DNA of 64,000 nucleotides. Source: Saccharomycopsis fibuligera x Saccharomycopsis cf. fibuligera. Taxonomy: Eukaryota > Ascomycota > Saccharomycetes > Ascoideales > Saccharomycopsidaceae. The position numbers and the translations under genes were made by a program. Shown one piece after another: positions 31,301 to 41,078 of the stretch (the stretch's first letter is position 1; every line of letters begins with the position of its first letter). The notes under the pieces are model-generated. The model was not told where the DNA came from. It saw only the letters and a program-made list of their open reading frames with translations, and did not search any database. Location: assembly GCA_001936135.1 (NCBI GenBank), contig CP012816.1, forward strand, positions 2,849,501 through 2,913,500, in the 5' to 3' direction.

Positions 31301-31618
31301 ATTCAACTCTTGACTCTTCATCTGCTTTAAGTATAAAAGTTGAATATTAGATACTATATCATTGAGAACATAATTATTGTCAATTTTATATATAGAGCTT
31401 TTGGAGGCAACAGGTCTTTCGTTTTCCTGAGTATCGGGTGTCTGGGTGACATAAAACTGTTTCAAAGAGTCATTTATTAATGGGCTCTTTCTCAAGGTAG
31501 ATGTAAGATACGATAAATTAATTGAGTTATCAGAATTTTCATTTTGCTTGAGAGATGAAAGTTCATTGTATATTACCTGTGAACAGATGAGTTTATGCAA
31601 GGTGTTGTCCAAATCCAT
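28304..31618 (-). CDS. Bromodomain protein, BRD8/Bdc1-like (NuA4-type)
   Basis: A 1104-residue protein with a bromodomain at the very C-terminus (about 985-1100): NKKFVGVANQLIANISSF, the ZA-loop region NENDAPNYYSVIYEPRDL, and the acetyl-lysine-binding Asn in NAVMYNRSN. The N-terminus (TLHKLICSQVIYNELSSL, then LTSTLRKSPLI) resembles the short conserved start of BRD8 and fission-yeast Bdc1, a subunit of the NuA4 acetyltransferase. Between them is a long charged, low-complexity region (Gln, Glu, Lys), including 19 tandem QQHE-type units. The stretch before the bromodomain is rich in SR and KR (KSRRGRAATVKRKLRTSSSG) and may carry nuclear signals. S. cerevisiae NuA4 lacks a BRD8 subunit, so this would be a retained ancestral one. 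Bdf-type and SWI/SNF-type proteins are less likely because there is only one, C-terminal, bromodomain. Confidence 0.72.
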   Translation of the reverse strand: MDLDNTLHKLICSQVIYNELSSLKQNENSDNSINLSYLTSTLRKSPLINDSLKQFYVTQTPDTQENERPVASKSSIYKIDNNYVLNDIVSNIQLLYLKQMKSQELNVQNSLSPERPISDNSLFVITNSQNNERNSIDSVVIKLKQPVDIKLNFFKNLIYQFSNIIKKLLLYDIKNLEKNYKNYCKDIELVESGKFTEETLLKDNQDLKLKRIHFAQAQNQKGADTSGENLSANNRNKNDVTTDSRIPDITSEQQFQAAKNRLLQKHNIQGATNDINEQIKKLQEKVKREVSQEAADEEQRKIASDKASTTAKPKLNIPLINTGLNKNSQNINLNNTSLIENLKNRSSNNSNSNTVDLNRERDLAFTKEILESRKTDIINNQRPFDKASQNDLSEIDLKINQINVELDKKTTQELPEQNSESADQTDKPSVFKGGAENTEKLVSGSLYQNESSNTKKAQTNVDKGPPYSIKEQLQQASEQKAEQISEQKSRRKLNQLPEIKLDHKQDISKTDEVLKAQKQEQRDVKDQRQQPQQQHEQQHEQQHEQQHEQQHEQQHEQQHEQQHEQQHEQQHEQQHEQQHEQQHEQQHEQQHEQQHEQQHEQQHEQQHEKQHEQHEKQQEPNEKLTQLQETEKVQEPISEEGTPQKQQKELEEKRMQTSEKLEEAAGSPEEKDAQKLKSNKVKNVTEIQTLNNNFEAVLTEFKPLIIGQDGNSNRKEYMDIHVKVPTPKQIHEFKESSEEKPGQIKFGEPSEEDGGENGLKEKDGHRVSLRRSLRSSTIDQHLDDVKRHTRSASRRASDRVKVDVMPKEKSEELEIEDKTARSKSFKDEIIAQDKSQAKDANSDKKINMVAATEKDDKDTESRRRTRTRSRLSEASELNDKDADNGTDGDNLRRITRSRSVKREEPVEATGSQKEINAVEGEAEKGGDEHETTEQDYDDKESHDKEIRDNKKSRRGRAATVKRKLRTSSSGSRTRQSKRQRPSEFTPPALAPINKKFVGVANQLIANISSFKFASPFLTPVNENDAPNYYSVIYEPRDLKTIKAMVKSGEISNSLQLERELMLMFSNAVMYNRSNTDMSRWAYEMQEETTKVINLFAEAERDAQT
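29797..30024. repeat. 12-bp tandem array, 19 units, within the bromodomain gene
   Basis: Nineteen uninterrupted 12-bp units (plus strand CATGYTGCTGTT), encoding QQHE repeats on the minus strand. Only one position varies (C or T, synonymous CAG/CAA), and the variants fall in blocks: C T CC TTTTTT CCCCCCCC T. Block structure points to recent unequal exchange or slippage of several units at once. The 12-bp unit keeps the gene in frame whatever the copy number. Confidence 0.93.
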
Positions 31619-32190
31619 ATTTGAAACGCACCCTCGGGGTCAAAATGGTTATATGATATTTGTAATTGTTTAGATAAATAGCAATAAAATAGTTATGAGC
31701 AATCGGCTGGTATGAGAAGATTTTAGTTAAAGAGCTTGTTTACTGATATTCCGAGACTTGCGCTCATTTACTTTGTGTTTCTATTTTCAATTTTTTATTT
31801 TTCTGTATTTCATTTTTGTTTCCGTCTTTCATCTTTCTATTTTTCTTCTCCACACCACTAGACAGCTCACTCACCATGCAGAAGGTCCCGAATGGTGCCG
31901 GTGCACCCACCCTGCCCCGACCGCTTTCCATAATATTATAATCCTTCATCTCTTGTCAACAATATGAAAACGGGTGAAGAAAAAGAGGAAGCATCCGTTT
32001 GTTAAGAAAATATCTTAATATAAAAGAGCTTAGTAACATTTATGAATTTTGTACATTTGCAAGACTATTTTATCAATATATAGTTAAAGACGATAAACCA
32101 CTTATCAATGGTGTATGTATTCCTACAATTATTATTATACTTCAAAATGTATTGTTTACAATTGTCAAAACGCCGAAATAATCAATTCCA
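31619..32190. other. Intergenic bromodomain gene-CPR7, no gene seen
   Basis: AT-rich spacer: promoter of the bromodomain gene on its left and 3' region of CPR7 on its right, both minus strand. No RNA gene or repeat recognised. Confidence 0.5.
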
Positions 32191-33480
32191 TCAACTGAAA
32201 AATTTGGCTAAACTTTTCTTTGTTTTTTCTTTTCTTTCTATAATCATATTTTCTACTGTTTCTAAATCATTCACGATTAACTTGTCTTTACTCTCATTAA
32301 GCGTGCTTGCTTTTGATAAAAATTCTTTTGCTTTTTCTAATCTGTTCATGATCATGTAGCATTTACCTATTCTGTAATAGCATTTCACAAAATCATTTTT
32401 ATCAGCAGGAAACTTTTTCTCCCACTTTGGGTACACCTCTAACATATCAATTGTGTAGTTACTGTATTTAATTGACTCTGTGTAATCTTCAAATTTTAAA
32501 TTGGTTAATGATAAGTTAGAGTAGAGACTCTTTTTCAAAACGAGAAAGTCAATGTAAAGCTTGTAATTTTGCTCATTCTGCAATGCAGTATTATTTTGAG
32601 TGATCAAAACATCTTTGTCAGGCAGAAGTTCATCAACATAACGAAGCGCTTTTTTAAACTTGAACAAAGCATTTTTGTAATCTTTCCTTTTAAATAATAA
32701 ATTTCCAGAATTTTTAATTGTCAGACAAACTTTATAAGAAGTGTAGTAGTCATCTTTATCAAAATTTGAGTCATCGTCTGGGTATTCCTCGTATTTGTCA
32801 CCACCAATGGGATCATAACATGCGTTGTAGCATGGCACAGACATATCATCAGAAAATTCCCCACAATCTACTATTTTGACCATTTGTTTTGGGAAAAAAT
32901 TGTCCTTATTTATTATGTCAACTTTTTCTATCTCTCTAACCACAGATTTGCCATGTATCACTTTACCAAATATTGTATGTTTATGATTGAGATGAGGTGA
33001 GGGATATGTGTTGATAAAAAACTGGGAAGTGTTGGAGTCTGTATCATTATTAGACATAGCAACATTAAAAGTAGTGTCAAAAACTGAGTTCTTCAAATTT
33101 TCATCCTCAAAAGTATTGTATAACTGTATTTCTTTGGTTTCCTGACTAGGTTTGTCTAGATATACTGATGCACCACCTGTTCCTATAACCTTCAAATCGT
33201 CATCAGTTGGAGGATATGAAGGCAAATTAGAGCAATGGACAATATCCCCAGCTTGAACGATGAAGTTCTTGATAACCCTGTGGAAATAATTATTTTTAAA
33301 AGAAAGTTTGATGCCTTTTTCGTTTCGGTCTATTGCAGAAGTGCAGAGTTGGAAAAAATTTTCCGCGGCCAAAGGTGCCAAATCATTGTAAAGCTCAATT
33401 ACAATGCGGCCTACTGGTATATTGTTTACACTGACATCCAAATAGCACTTTTTGTGATCCAAGTTATCTATGACTGCCAT
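32191..33480 (-). CDS. CPR7: Hsp90 co-chaperone cyclophilin Cpr7 (cyclophilin-40)
   Basis: Peptidyl-prolyl isomerase with TPR repeats that binds the C-terminus of Hsp90; cytosolic. 429 residues, against 393 in S. cerevisiae. The cyclophilin domain (about 10-215) shows FHRVIKNFIVQAGDIV with the catalytic Arg, FEDENL, and SQFFINTYPSPHLNHKHTIF; as in yeast Cpr7, the Trp of the drug-binding pocket is absent. The linker PCYNACYDPIGGDKYEEYPD and the final KEKTKKSLAKFFS closely match Cpr7 rather than Cpr6. TPR helices occupy about 245-415. It is divergent from SEC7 across 284 bp. Confidence 0.93.
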   Translation of the reverse strand: MAVIDNLDHKKCYLDVSVNNIPVGRIVIELYNDLAPLAAENFFQLCTSAIDRNEKGIKLSFKNNYFHRVIKNFIVQAGDIVHCSNLPSYPPTDDDLKVIGTGGASVYLDKPSQETKEIQLYNTFEDENLKNSVFDTTFNVAMSNNDTDSNTSQFFINTYPSPHLNHKHTIFGKVIHGKSVVREIEKVDIINKDNFFPKQMVKIVDCGEFSDDMSVPCYNACYDPIGGDKYEEYPDDDSNFDKDDYYTSYKVCLTIKNSGNLLFKRKDYKNALFKFKKALRYVDELLPDKDVLITQNNTALQNEQNYKLYIDFLVLKKSLYSNLSLTNLKFEDYTESIKYSNYTIDMLEVYPKWEKKFPADKNDFVKCYYRIGKCYMIMNRLEKAKEFLSKASTLNESKDKLIVNDLETVENMIIERKEKTKKSLAKFFS

Positions 33481-33764
33481 GTTATTATGTTTTGGGACGT
33501 TCCACTTAACACTGTAGCAAAAATCATGATATCAGAGCACTACGTCTTTGTAAGTCCCTGCTAAAATTTACGGTCGCGGAGCGTGAAATTTTTGGGCTAC
33601 CCGAACCTATGTAAGTTTTTCAAACCGGGTATTAAAAGTGGCCTGCGCACCAGTAGAGGTTGTTGTGGACAAATCAGCCAAACAAATACAAGTCTTAAGA
33701 CGATAATAGCCGCGAACTAATACTTATACTAAGTCAAACAAGTACAACAGTCATCAGCGCCATT
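33481..33764. promoter_or_regulatory. Divergent CPR7/SEC7 promoter
   Basis: A 284-bp intergenic region. I looked for heat-shock elements expected for an Hsp90 co-chaperone and saw no convincing one. Confidence 0.35.
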
Positions 33765-36700
33765 ATGTCCAGAGATGAACCAATTCAAATCTCCATAGAT
33801 CCTTTAACGCTAGTTAGCCAGGAATGTATCAAAATCATTTCCGAGGTTAGGAAAAACTCGAGATTTTTTCAGTCAGGAGTCGCTGCTATATTGGGTTCAT
33901 CAGACACAATCAACTTATTCAATGATGAATTTGTACACAACTTCAAGTCATTGAAATTTGGAGACGGAAAAAGGAACAGCACAGAATTGCAAAACTCCTT
34001 CGAATTCAATAGATCCAAATTACAGCTACTAAACAACGGTAGCACAGGCGCTAACAGTAATGATCCCATTTTGTCGGGATTCCTTCAGTTGAAATCATTA
34101 CTTTCCGAGATAAATAATCTAAGCGAAATTGACACACTTACAATATTACAACCATATTTCTTGTTGATATCATCACCAAGCACATCAGGCTTAATCACCT
34201 CTATTACTATAACCTCCCTTTCGAAGCTTTTTGAGTATGACATTCTATTCGAGGGCTACTCTTCAAAAGATCAAGGAAAAGTAAAAATCAATATTAATCA
34301 ACTTATTAACTCTTTGACACATACCCAATTCGAGTCCTCTGACCCTACTTTAGACGATTCTGTATTACTCAAAGTTTTAGAGTTGATCCTCAAAGTTATC
34401 AAAAACAAGAATTATAGCAAATTGATAAACAATGATGTATTTTCCCAGGTGATACAAATTAATCTATCATTGGCGTGCAACAAAAAGAGATCTGAAGTAT
34501 TGAGACGCTATGCCGAGCAATCCTTGAACACTATCACAATAATCATTTTCAATAAGATGAAATTTTTATTGGATACAAAAAGCCATGAGCATCTTTCTGT
34601 CGACATCAATTTTTTTTTCCAGTATCTTTTAAACCTTATTTCTATTGTTTCAGTTGAAAATCAATACTACCATACTGAATCAACAAAGATATTTGTTTTG
34701 AGTCTCTTATCAACTATTATTGAAATTTCAGGGAAAGATATGCCCCAATTTGATTCTATCTTGAAATTGGTTAAAAATCAATTACTCAAAAATTTGTTAA
34801 CAATAATATTGAAAAATGATAGTTTAAATTTGCTCCAAGCCGCTTTACAATGTTTTATTAGTTTAAACTTAATATTAAGTGAGCACCTAACTTTGCAGTT
34901 AGAATTCGCCTACGAGAATATCTTTAAAAGCATATTACCAGCAGACCAATTCAATCATTTAGATGAAAGCATAGACGAGAACGCTAATCCTCAATGCTCC
35001 ACAGATGAACAAGCCTCAACACCACCAAATATATCGAGGCAAAATACCGGTGCATCAAAAGGGCCCACTAGAGCCACCACGCCAATACAGGGAGCTATTA
35101 TTAGCTCACGGAATCCATTAGCTAAAGAACTAATTATAGAGTCATTGAGCTTGTTGTGGTCTCATTCATCTGAGTTGTTAATAAATTTATTTATCAGTTT
35201 TGACTGCAAATTTGACTCAAAGAATATTAGTTTAATTTTCATTAAGTTTTTGAACAAGCTTGCGGAATCATCCAGTGCAACTATAACAACAAACAACGTT
35301 CCACCGATTTGTTTGGAAGGTCTTCTTCAATTTATCAACGGCCTTAATTTCAGAGTTAAAGCGTTGAAAAAAGAAGGCATTGTTTTTGATAAGGCCAGAT
35401 TTGATCAAAATAAGATACTAAAAATGAAAGCCAGAAAGGAGCAATTCTTAAAAATTTTAACTACTTTGAACAATGCTAACTTTGAGGCTGGTATTGAGAC
35501 ATTGAGAGAGTATGAGTACTTATCAAAAGATTATTCTGAAGATGAGAAGCAAAAAGAATTGGGCGAGTTTTTTTATTACAAGGCAGCTTTATTAAATAAA
35601 AAGAATGTTGGTGAGTTCATTGCCAAACCGAAGAATTTGCCCATTTTGATTAACTTTTTGTCTCACTTCAATTTTAAAGGGAAAAGAGTTGATGAGTCAT
35701 TGCGAATGTTATTGCAAAAGTTTAGAATCCCTGGTGAATCTCAACAGATTGAGCGAGTGGTAGAAAACTTTGCAGACAAATATGTTAATGATCAAAACTA
35801 CGATGATATGGAGAAAGAATATGAAACTGCTCTTCAAAACTATAAATCCGGATTGTCACCCAAGGAACCTCTTGAACCTGTAACTCCAGAGAAAGATGGG
35901 GTTTTCATTTTGAGTTATGCCATCATAATGTTGAATACTGATCTTCATAATCCTAAAGTCAAAGAGCATATGACATTTGAAGATTTTAGAAAAAATTTAA
36001 GAGGGGTATATAAAGACGGCAAAGACTATCCTGAATGGTATTTAAGAACTACCTACAACTCTATAAAGAGTAGAGAGATTATTATTCCTGAAGAACACTA
36101 CGGTACCGATAAATGGTTCACGGGAAGCTGGGATATTTTGATCAATAGTACGAATGATGCTAACGAAAAGAACTTTGTGTTCGCTTTTGAAAGGTCGATT
36201 AACGAACTCGAAAAAGATGAGAACAATTTTAAAAAGTTGAAGTCTAGCAGTGTTACTATCAAAGACATTGATAAAGTATTAGTTTCCCAGTTTGATAGAG
36301 TCTTGTTTGAAAAATCTTTTCCTATGCTTTTAAATACCTTTATTCATGTATTTGAAGAAACTAGTGATGATCATAGAGTTGCAAAGCTTGTTAGTATCAT
36401 CGATAAGTGCTCAAACATTGCCAACTATTACAATTTGGACAATGTTTTAGACACAATCTTGATTAAATTGGCTCGTTTAACAACTTTAACTAACGAAAAA
36501 AAATCTGAGTTAATACAAAATGACGATGAATTCATTAGAGATATTATCCCAACGACTCAAATCAAGTTGCCACAACCTGAAAGTGTTGATGTTGGCGAGA
36601 GTAAAGTTCCTAAAAGTGCTGTTATAGAAGAATCTAATGCAATGGATAGCGTCAAATCTAATGATTCCCAAAAAATATATGGAAATAGAAAAAACGTTAA

Positions 36701-38801
36701 AAATGTGGATTCTGGACATCACACTGACAGTGAGGTCAGTATCATAACAGTTAGCGAAACGTCGACCTGGTTTGGCAGAGACTTCAAAGCACAAATTTCG
36801 CTTGTTGCTTTATTTAACATTATACGCAAAAGTAACACTTCTAATTTCTCCAAAGCATGGTCTAAAATCCTAATCATCATTTTGAAGCTTTATGAAAACT
36901 CAATAATAGATGGTAACTTTTTTAGAGATTTTCAAAGCCAATATTACTTGGGAGAGTTACCGAAAGTCAAGCCGCGTTATGTTATAGATAGGTCTAATAA
37001 GAACCACGACGAGGAAAAAGAAGTAAGTTTGTTTAGCGCTTTCACTTCTTACTTGAAGATAAATTCTGATGAGCCACCGGAACCCACAAATGAAGAGATA
37101 GATGCAACTCTTCTGACTATAAGTTGCGTCAGAACTTCGAAAGTTGACACCATTTTTGATAATCTTAAGGAAGCAAATGCGGTTAATATAAAGGAACTTA
37201 TTTTGGGTTTACTAAAATTGCTACCAAATTATTCAAAAAGTAGCAAAGATGTGTACCAGTGTGACGTTTTGTTTATTTTTGAGTCAGCAGTAGCACTAGC
37301 CGTCAAATTCAAAGACACCAATTATGTTGATGGGTATCATGAACGCATTCTTAAGAGCATTGAGAAGCTTATTGCTGTGAATGAAAGAAACAACCGAAAG
37401 CTATTCAACGAGGCATTTATTGTCAGGCTACTTAGTTACGTTTTTATTTTGTTCAACAATACCGACAAAAAGTTTGAAGGTAGCGAAGACGTATTACGCA
37501 ACTCACTAAAGCTTTTATCTAGCATCGATAGTGTGACTCTTGAAAAATACGGACATGCTATTTTGGCAGAAACAACACGCTTTATGGGTGGTAGCAAAGA
37601 CTGGAAATACTTAGCTGTCATCACGTTTGAGGGTTATTGGAAGTTATTGAGAAGGATAGCTAGTATTTTCACTCACACTGACAAAGTTTTTGAGTTTATT
37701 TATAATTTGGTTCAAAACAATTCAGAAAAAATTGTTCCTGAAAATTATATGTCTGTATTAGGACTTTTGGATGAGGTGTCTCTGATTGGGGCGATTGGAA
37801 GCGCTTATGAGCAAGAGGCAGACTTGGCAAAATATATTGCAGCACAAAGCGATAAGACTGCAGATGATGATGCAAACTTGACAAATAAAAAGCTACCAGA
37901 TACAAATCCACATAAGGGTTTAATAGATCTATCTATTGCATCTATCAATTTGACATCTGATTTGAAGAGCGTAGTGTCTCGGAATGATTTTGTTGAAGTT
38001 GAGAATAAAACCAAGACATCTTGCTGGTATGCGTTGATCCAGGCATTGGGTCATCAAACATTTAATCCTTGTAGAGAAATAAGGAATCATGCTTTAAAAG
38101 TATTTACTGCTAACTTACTTTCGTTGAATTTCGATAATAAGAAATTCATTACTGCCAGGGGTATATTTGAGTTGGATGTATTCCCGTTGGTGACGGAGTT
38201 ATTGAAGGATGAAGTCCTATATTGCGATTACTACGGCATTCACAAGACAAAGCTTGATGTTTTGTCTAATATAACCAAAATTTATTTACAGTATTTGAAT
38301 AAGTCCTATATCACCAAAGAGAAAACATATAGTGACAACTCTGAGCTTAGTTACATTTGGCTAACGTTGCTCGATGTTTTCAAAAATTTGATTATAGATG
38401 AGCACAGGCAGCTTCAGCTTCAGTTGAAAAACAAGAAAAAGTTACCTATTACACCTAAGAATAGTGAAATGATTAAAGAGGCGTCGAAAGAGTTGATAAA
38501 GAACTCTTTGCTTTACATGCAAAATCATCAGTATTTAAATGTTGACAAGAATGATTACTTGTGGAACCAAACATGGGACAGAATAAACCTGATATTTCCT
38601 GAACTACATGATGAATTTGTGGGAGAAGTTGTTGAACTCCGAGAAAAAAGCCTCCCACCAGTTGCACCAGATAAAGGCAAAACAAGGGCACCAGCAAAAG
38701 ATGATTTACAGTTGCAAAATGATGCAGGGGAACATGAACAAGAAGAGGAATGCAATGTTGAGAGTGAAAACGTATCTGATGATTTAGCGCAAGATAGTTG
38801 A
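33765..38801 (+). CDS. SEC7: Trans-Golgi Arf guanine-nucleotide exchange factor Sec7
   Basis: Activates Arf1/Arf2 at the trans-Golgi to drive vesicle formation. 1678 residues, shorter than S. cerevisiae Sec7 (2009) mainly through a smaller acidic N-terminus. Order: DCB region, HUS box (ISFDCKFDSKNI, about 476-487; consensus N-Y-D-C-D), Sec7 domain (about 590-790) with FRIPGESQQIER carrying the catalytic glutamic finger Glu658 and YAIIMLNTDLHNPKVKEHMT, then HDS repeats (ETSTWFGRDFKAQ and beyond). The acidic C-terminal tail (QEEECNVESENVSDDLAQD) is distinctive. The large-GEF layout with C-terminal HDS fits Sec7/BIG; Gea1/Gea2 would differ around the Sec7 domain. Confidence 0.95.
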   Translation: MSRDEPIQISIDPLTLVSQECIKIISEVRKNSRFFQSGVAAILGSSDTINLFNDEFVHNFKSLKFGDGKRNSTELQNSFEFNRSKLQLLNNGSTGANSNDPILSGFLQLKSLLSEINNLSEIDTLTILQPYFLLISSPSTSGLITSITITSLSKLFEYDILFEGYSSKDQGKVKININQLINSLTHTQFESSDPTLDDSVLLKVLELILKVIKNKNYSKLINNDVFSQVIQINLSLACNKKRSEVLRRYAEQSLNTITIIIFNKMKFLLDTKSHEHLSVDINFFFQYLLNLISIVSVENQYYHTESTKIFVLSLLSTIIEISGKDMPQFDSILKLVKNQLLKNLLTIILKNDSLNLLQAALQCFISLNLILSEHLTLQLEFAYENIFKSILPADQFNHLDESIDENANPQCSTDEQASTPPNISRQNTGASKGPTRATTPIQGAIISSRNPLAKELIIESLSLLWSHSSELLINLFISFDCKFDSKNISLIFIKFLNKLAESSSATITTNNVPPICLEGLLQFINGLNFRVKALKKEGIVFDKARFDQNKILKMKARKEQFLKILTTLNNANFEAGIETLREYEYLSKDYSEDEKQKELGEFFYYKAALLNKKNVGEFIAKPKNLPILINFLSHFNFKGKRVDESLRMLLQKFRIPGESQQIERVVENFADKYVNDQNYDDMEKEYETALQNYKSGLSPKEPLEPVTPEKDGVFILSYAIIMLNTDLHNPKVKEHMTFEDFRKNLRGVYKDGKDYPEWYLRTTYNSIKSREIIIPEEHYGTDKWFTGSWDILINSTNDANEKNFVFAFERSINELEKDENNFKKLKSSSVTIKDIDKVLVSQFDRVLFEKSFPMLLNTFIHVFEETSDDHRVAKLVSIIDKCSNIANYYNLDNVLDTILIKLARLTTLTNEKKSELIQNDDEFIRDIIPTTQIKLPQPESVDVGESKVPKSAVIEESNAMDSVKSNDSQKIYGNRKNVKNVDSGHHTDSEVSIITVSETSTWFGRDFKAQISLVALFNIIRKSNTSNFSKAWSKILIIILKLYENSIIDGNFFRDFQSQYYLGELPKVKPRYVIDRSNKNHDEEKEVSLFSAFTSYLKINSDEPPEPTNEEIDATLLTISCVRTSKVDTIFDNLKEANAVNIKELILGLLKLLPNYSKSSKDVYQCDVLFIFESAVALAVKFKDTNYVDGYHERILKSIEKLIAVNERNNRKLFNEAFIVRLLSYVFILFNNTDKKFEGSEDVLRNSLKLLSSIDSVTLEKYGHAILAETTRFMGGSKDWKYLAVITFEGYWKLLRRIASIFTHTDKVFEFIYNLVQNNSEKIVPENYMSVLGLLDEVSLIGAIGSAYEQEADLAKYIAAQSDKTADDDANLTNKKLPDTNPHKGLIDLSIASINLTSDLKSVVSRNDFVEVENKTKTSCWYALIQALGHQTFNPCREIRNHALKVFTANLLSLNFDNKKFITARGIFELDVFPLVTELLKDEVLYCDYYGIHKTKLDVLSNITKIYLQYLNKSYITKEKTYSDNSELSYIWLTLLDVFKNLIIDEHRQLQLQLKNKKKLPITPKNSEMIKEASKELIKNSLLYMQNHQYLNVDKNDYLWNQTWDRINLIFPELHDEFVGEVVELREKSLPPVAPDKGKTRAPAKDDLQLQNDAGEHEQEEECNVESENVSDDLAQDS

Positions 38802-40080
38802 AATGCTTTATAATATTGTTACCTGCTAGAACACCAAGCACATATTTACTATTAGCACCCTTTGGTTTTGAATCTGTGATTTCAATTCAAATATTTTGGA
38901 TATTTTATCAAGTAGGCAAGACGTAGACTAAATTTGTGAAATTATAAAGCTTTTAGGCGCATGGACTATAGTTTAGTGTACCGGACTGTTAGGATGGTGG
39001 ATTGGTGCAGGATGTGTTTTTGCAGCTACGTTATGAAGTTGACGCAAGTGCGCGTAATCGCCTGCCGGTGATGCCAATCTTTGTCAAAGTTCCTTCGAGT
39101 GCCTTCCGTTTGTGTGTCAAGCCTATTGAGTGGCACAAAACCGCTGCAGCCCATAGTGTACCTTGTGATATATTATAATATACCACATTTCCGCAAACAT
39201 TTCCTCACAGGCACCAGGTTTGCTCGGCTAATTTGCAATGCCACCAACTTTGCAAGCGATTAATTTATTCAGACAATAGGTGAAGATTTCTTGTAATCAA
39301 TTGTTTAAGCTTAAGCCAGGACCTACAGTGCTCGTACAGCTGGAACTCTTGTTCTTCCCTTTTTACAACTATAGTTTGAATGTTTAGTTAATTACTGGAA
39401 AGCTTCGGTGGAGTCGCAAATCCGGACCATATCTCGAAGCGATTAATCGCTGTCTCTTTCTTCTGTAACATTATTGCAGCCAAAGTAGCAAGCGGTTGCA
39501 TAATAGACTACAGAATCTCAACACTATCTTATAAGCTCAGTATATTGAGTTATGTAGTTCAGGCAGATTGAAGCTCAGCCAACGCTTAGCAAACATATCC
39601 TCGTTGAGGGTAATATAAGTAAGAACAATAGAACATGCAAAACGATAAAGATTTACAAATTTTATTCAGAGTTTGCAGACAAAAGCAGTCTGAACATATA
39701 AATACTATTGAAAATTAAACACTGGATAAAAGAAAGGTAGGAATTATAATGTACATAGTTCACAAATAATAGAGCAGAGGAAGGGACAAAAAATTAAAAG
39801 ATAGGTTATCAAAAATGAAAATGAGTGCCCAACGGAGAAAAATCACAAACTGAATACTAACAGCTATAAATGCTGGGGAGTAAAATTATCAGTACTAGTA
39901 AAAACAGAGAAAGAAACTCAAAAAAATAAAAAGAGAATAAAAAGCATAAAAAGATTAGAAAGGGAATACGTGAAAGAAAATAAAAAATAAAGGTGGTCCG
40001 CAGGTAAATATGAGCGCTATCACTGGTAGAGTAAGAATAGAAAAACTATAAAAAATGACGCATAAATTAACTGATCATTC
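38802..40080. other. Convergent 3' spacer SEC7-WOPR, A-rich on the plus strand
   Basis: About 1.3 kb without a gene. From about 39640 to 40060 the plus strand is strongly A-rich, i.e. T/U-rich in the sense of the WOPR transcript, which suggests a long 3' untranslated region for that regulator. No RNA gene recognised. Confidence 0.45.
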
Positions 40081-41011
40081 TCAATTTGATGGATATAAGC
40101 CGTTGGTTGAATAACCTTGGTTCAAAAAATTAGAGCCATCCTCTAGCTGATTCTGCTGTTGCCCGCTATTGTTTCCTCCGTAGTACCACCGATTATTTGC
40201 AGTGTTCCCGTATTGCTGTTGAGACTGTGGTTGCTGTTGAGCAGATGCATATTGTCCATTAGGACTTGGCTGGCCCTGTCCTTGACCATAACCGCCAACA
40301 CCAAGCAAAGGATTGGCATTGCCGGCTTGACCATAAAATTGGTGCTGTGCTTTGGAATATCCGCCAGTACCTCCAACCACACCAAGATTCAGCTTTGTGT
40401 TTTCAACTTTGACATATGGCGACTGCAGAGGTGGTTGCTGCCCCTGCTGACCAATCCCATAAGAAGGTATATAGTTACCATTAAACTTTTGCTGTTGCGG
40501 CTGTTGTTGTAACTGTTGTGGCTGAGGCTGATGCGACTGATATCCTTTATTAGTACTTCCGGTGTTATTAGCTGGTATTGGCGATTGTTCGAACTTTACT
40601 TGAGCGTCTCCTCCACTCAAATTTGGCAATAATCCGCCCTTACTGTAAGGATTGCTAGGAGTATTTGTAGCAGTTTGTTGATTATAAAACTGAGAGCCTT
40701 GTTGGAAAGCAGTATTGGAAGGTGTGTTACTAGGCGATGCGCCATACTTAACAGCGCTTGCATTACCTGAATTATTGGCCACCACCGGATTATAAAACAG
40801 CGGTTGGCCAATTTGTGGAAACTGTCCTGGTGGCACTACTGCACTATTGAAACCAGTACTACTTGCATTACCACTAAGGCTGTTATTGTTAGTAGGACTG
40901 TTGGTAGTAGCACTATTAAATGTTGGAATAGTGTATTCCATATGATTTAACGGAGGCAAGTAAGTTTGGTTACTGTGTGGGGGAGGTGGAGGAATATGAC
41001 CATGATATAAT

Positions 41012-41078
<67 letters not shown>

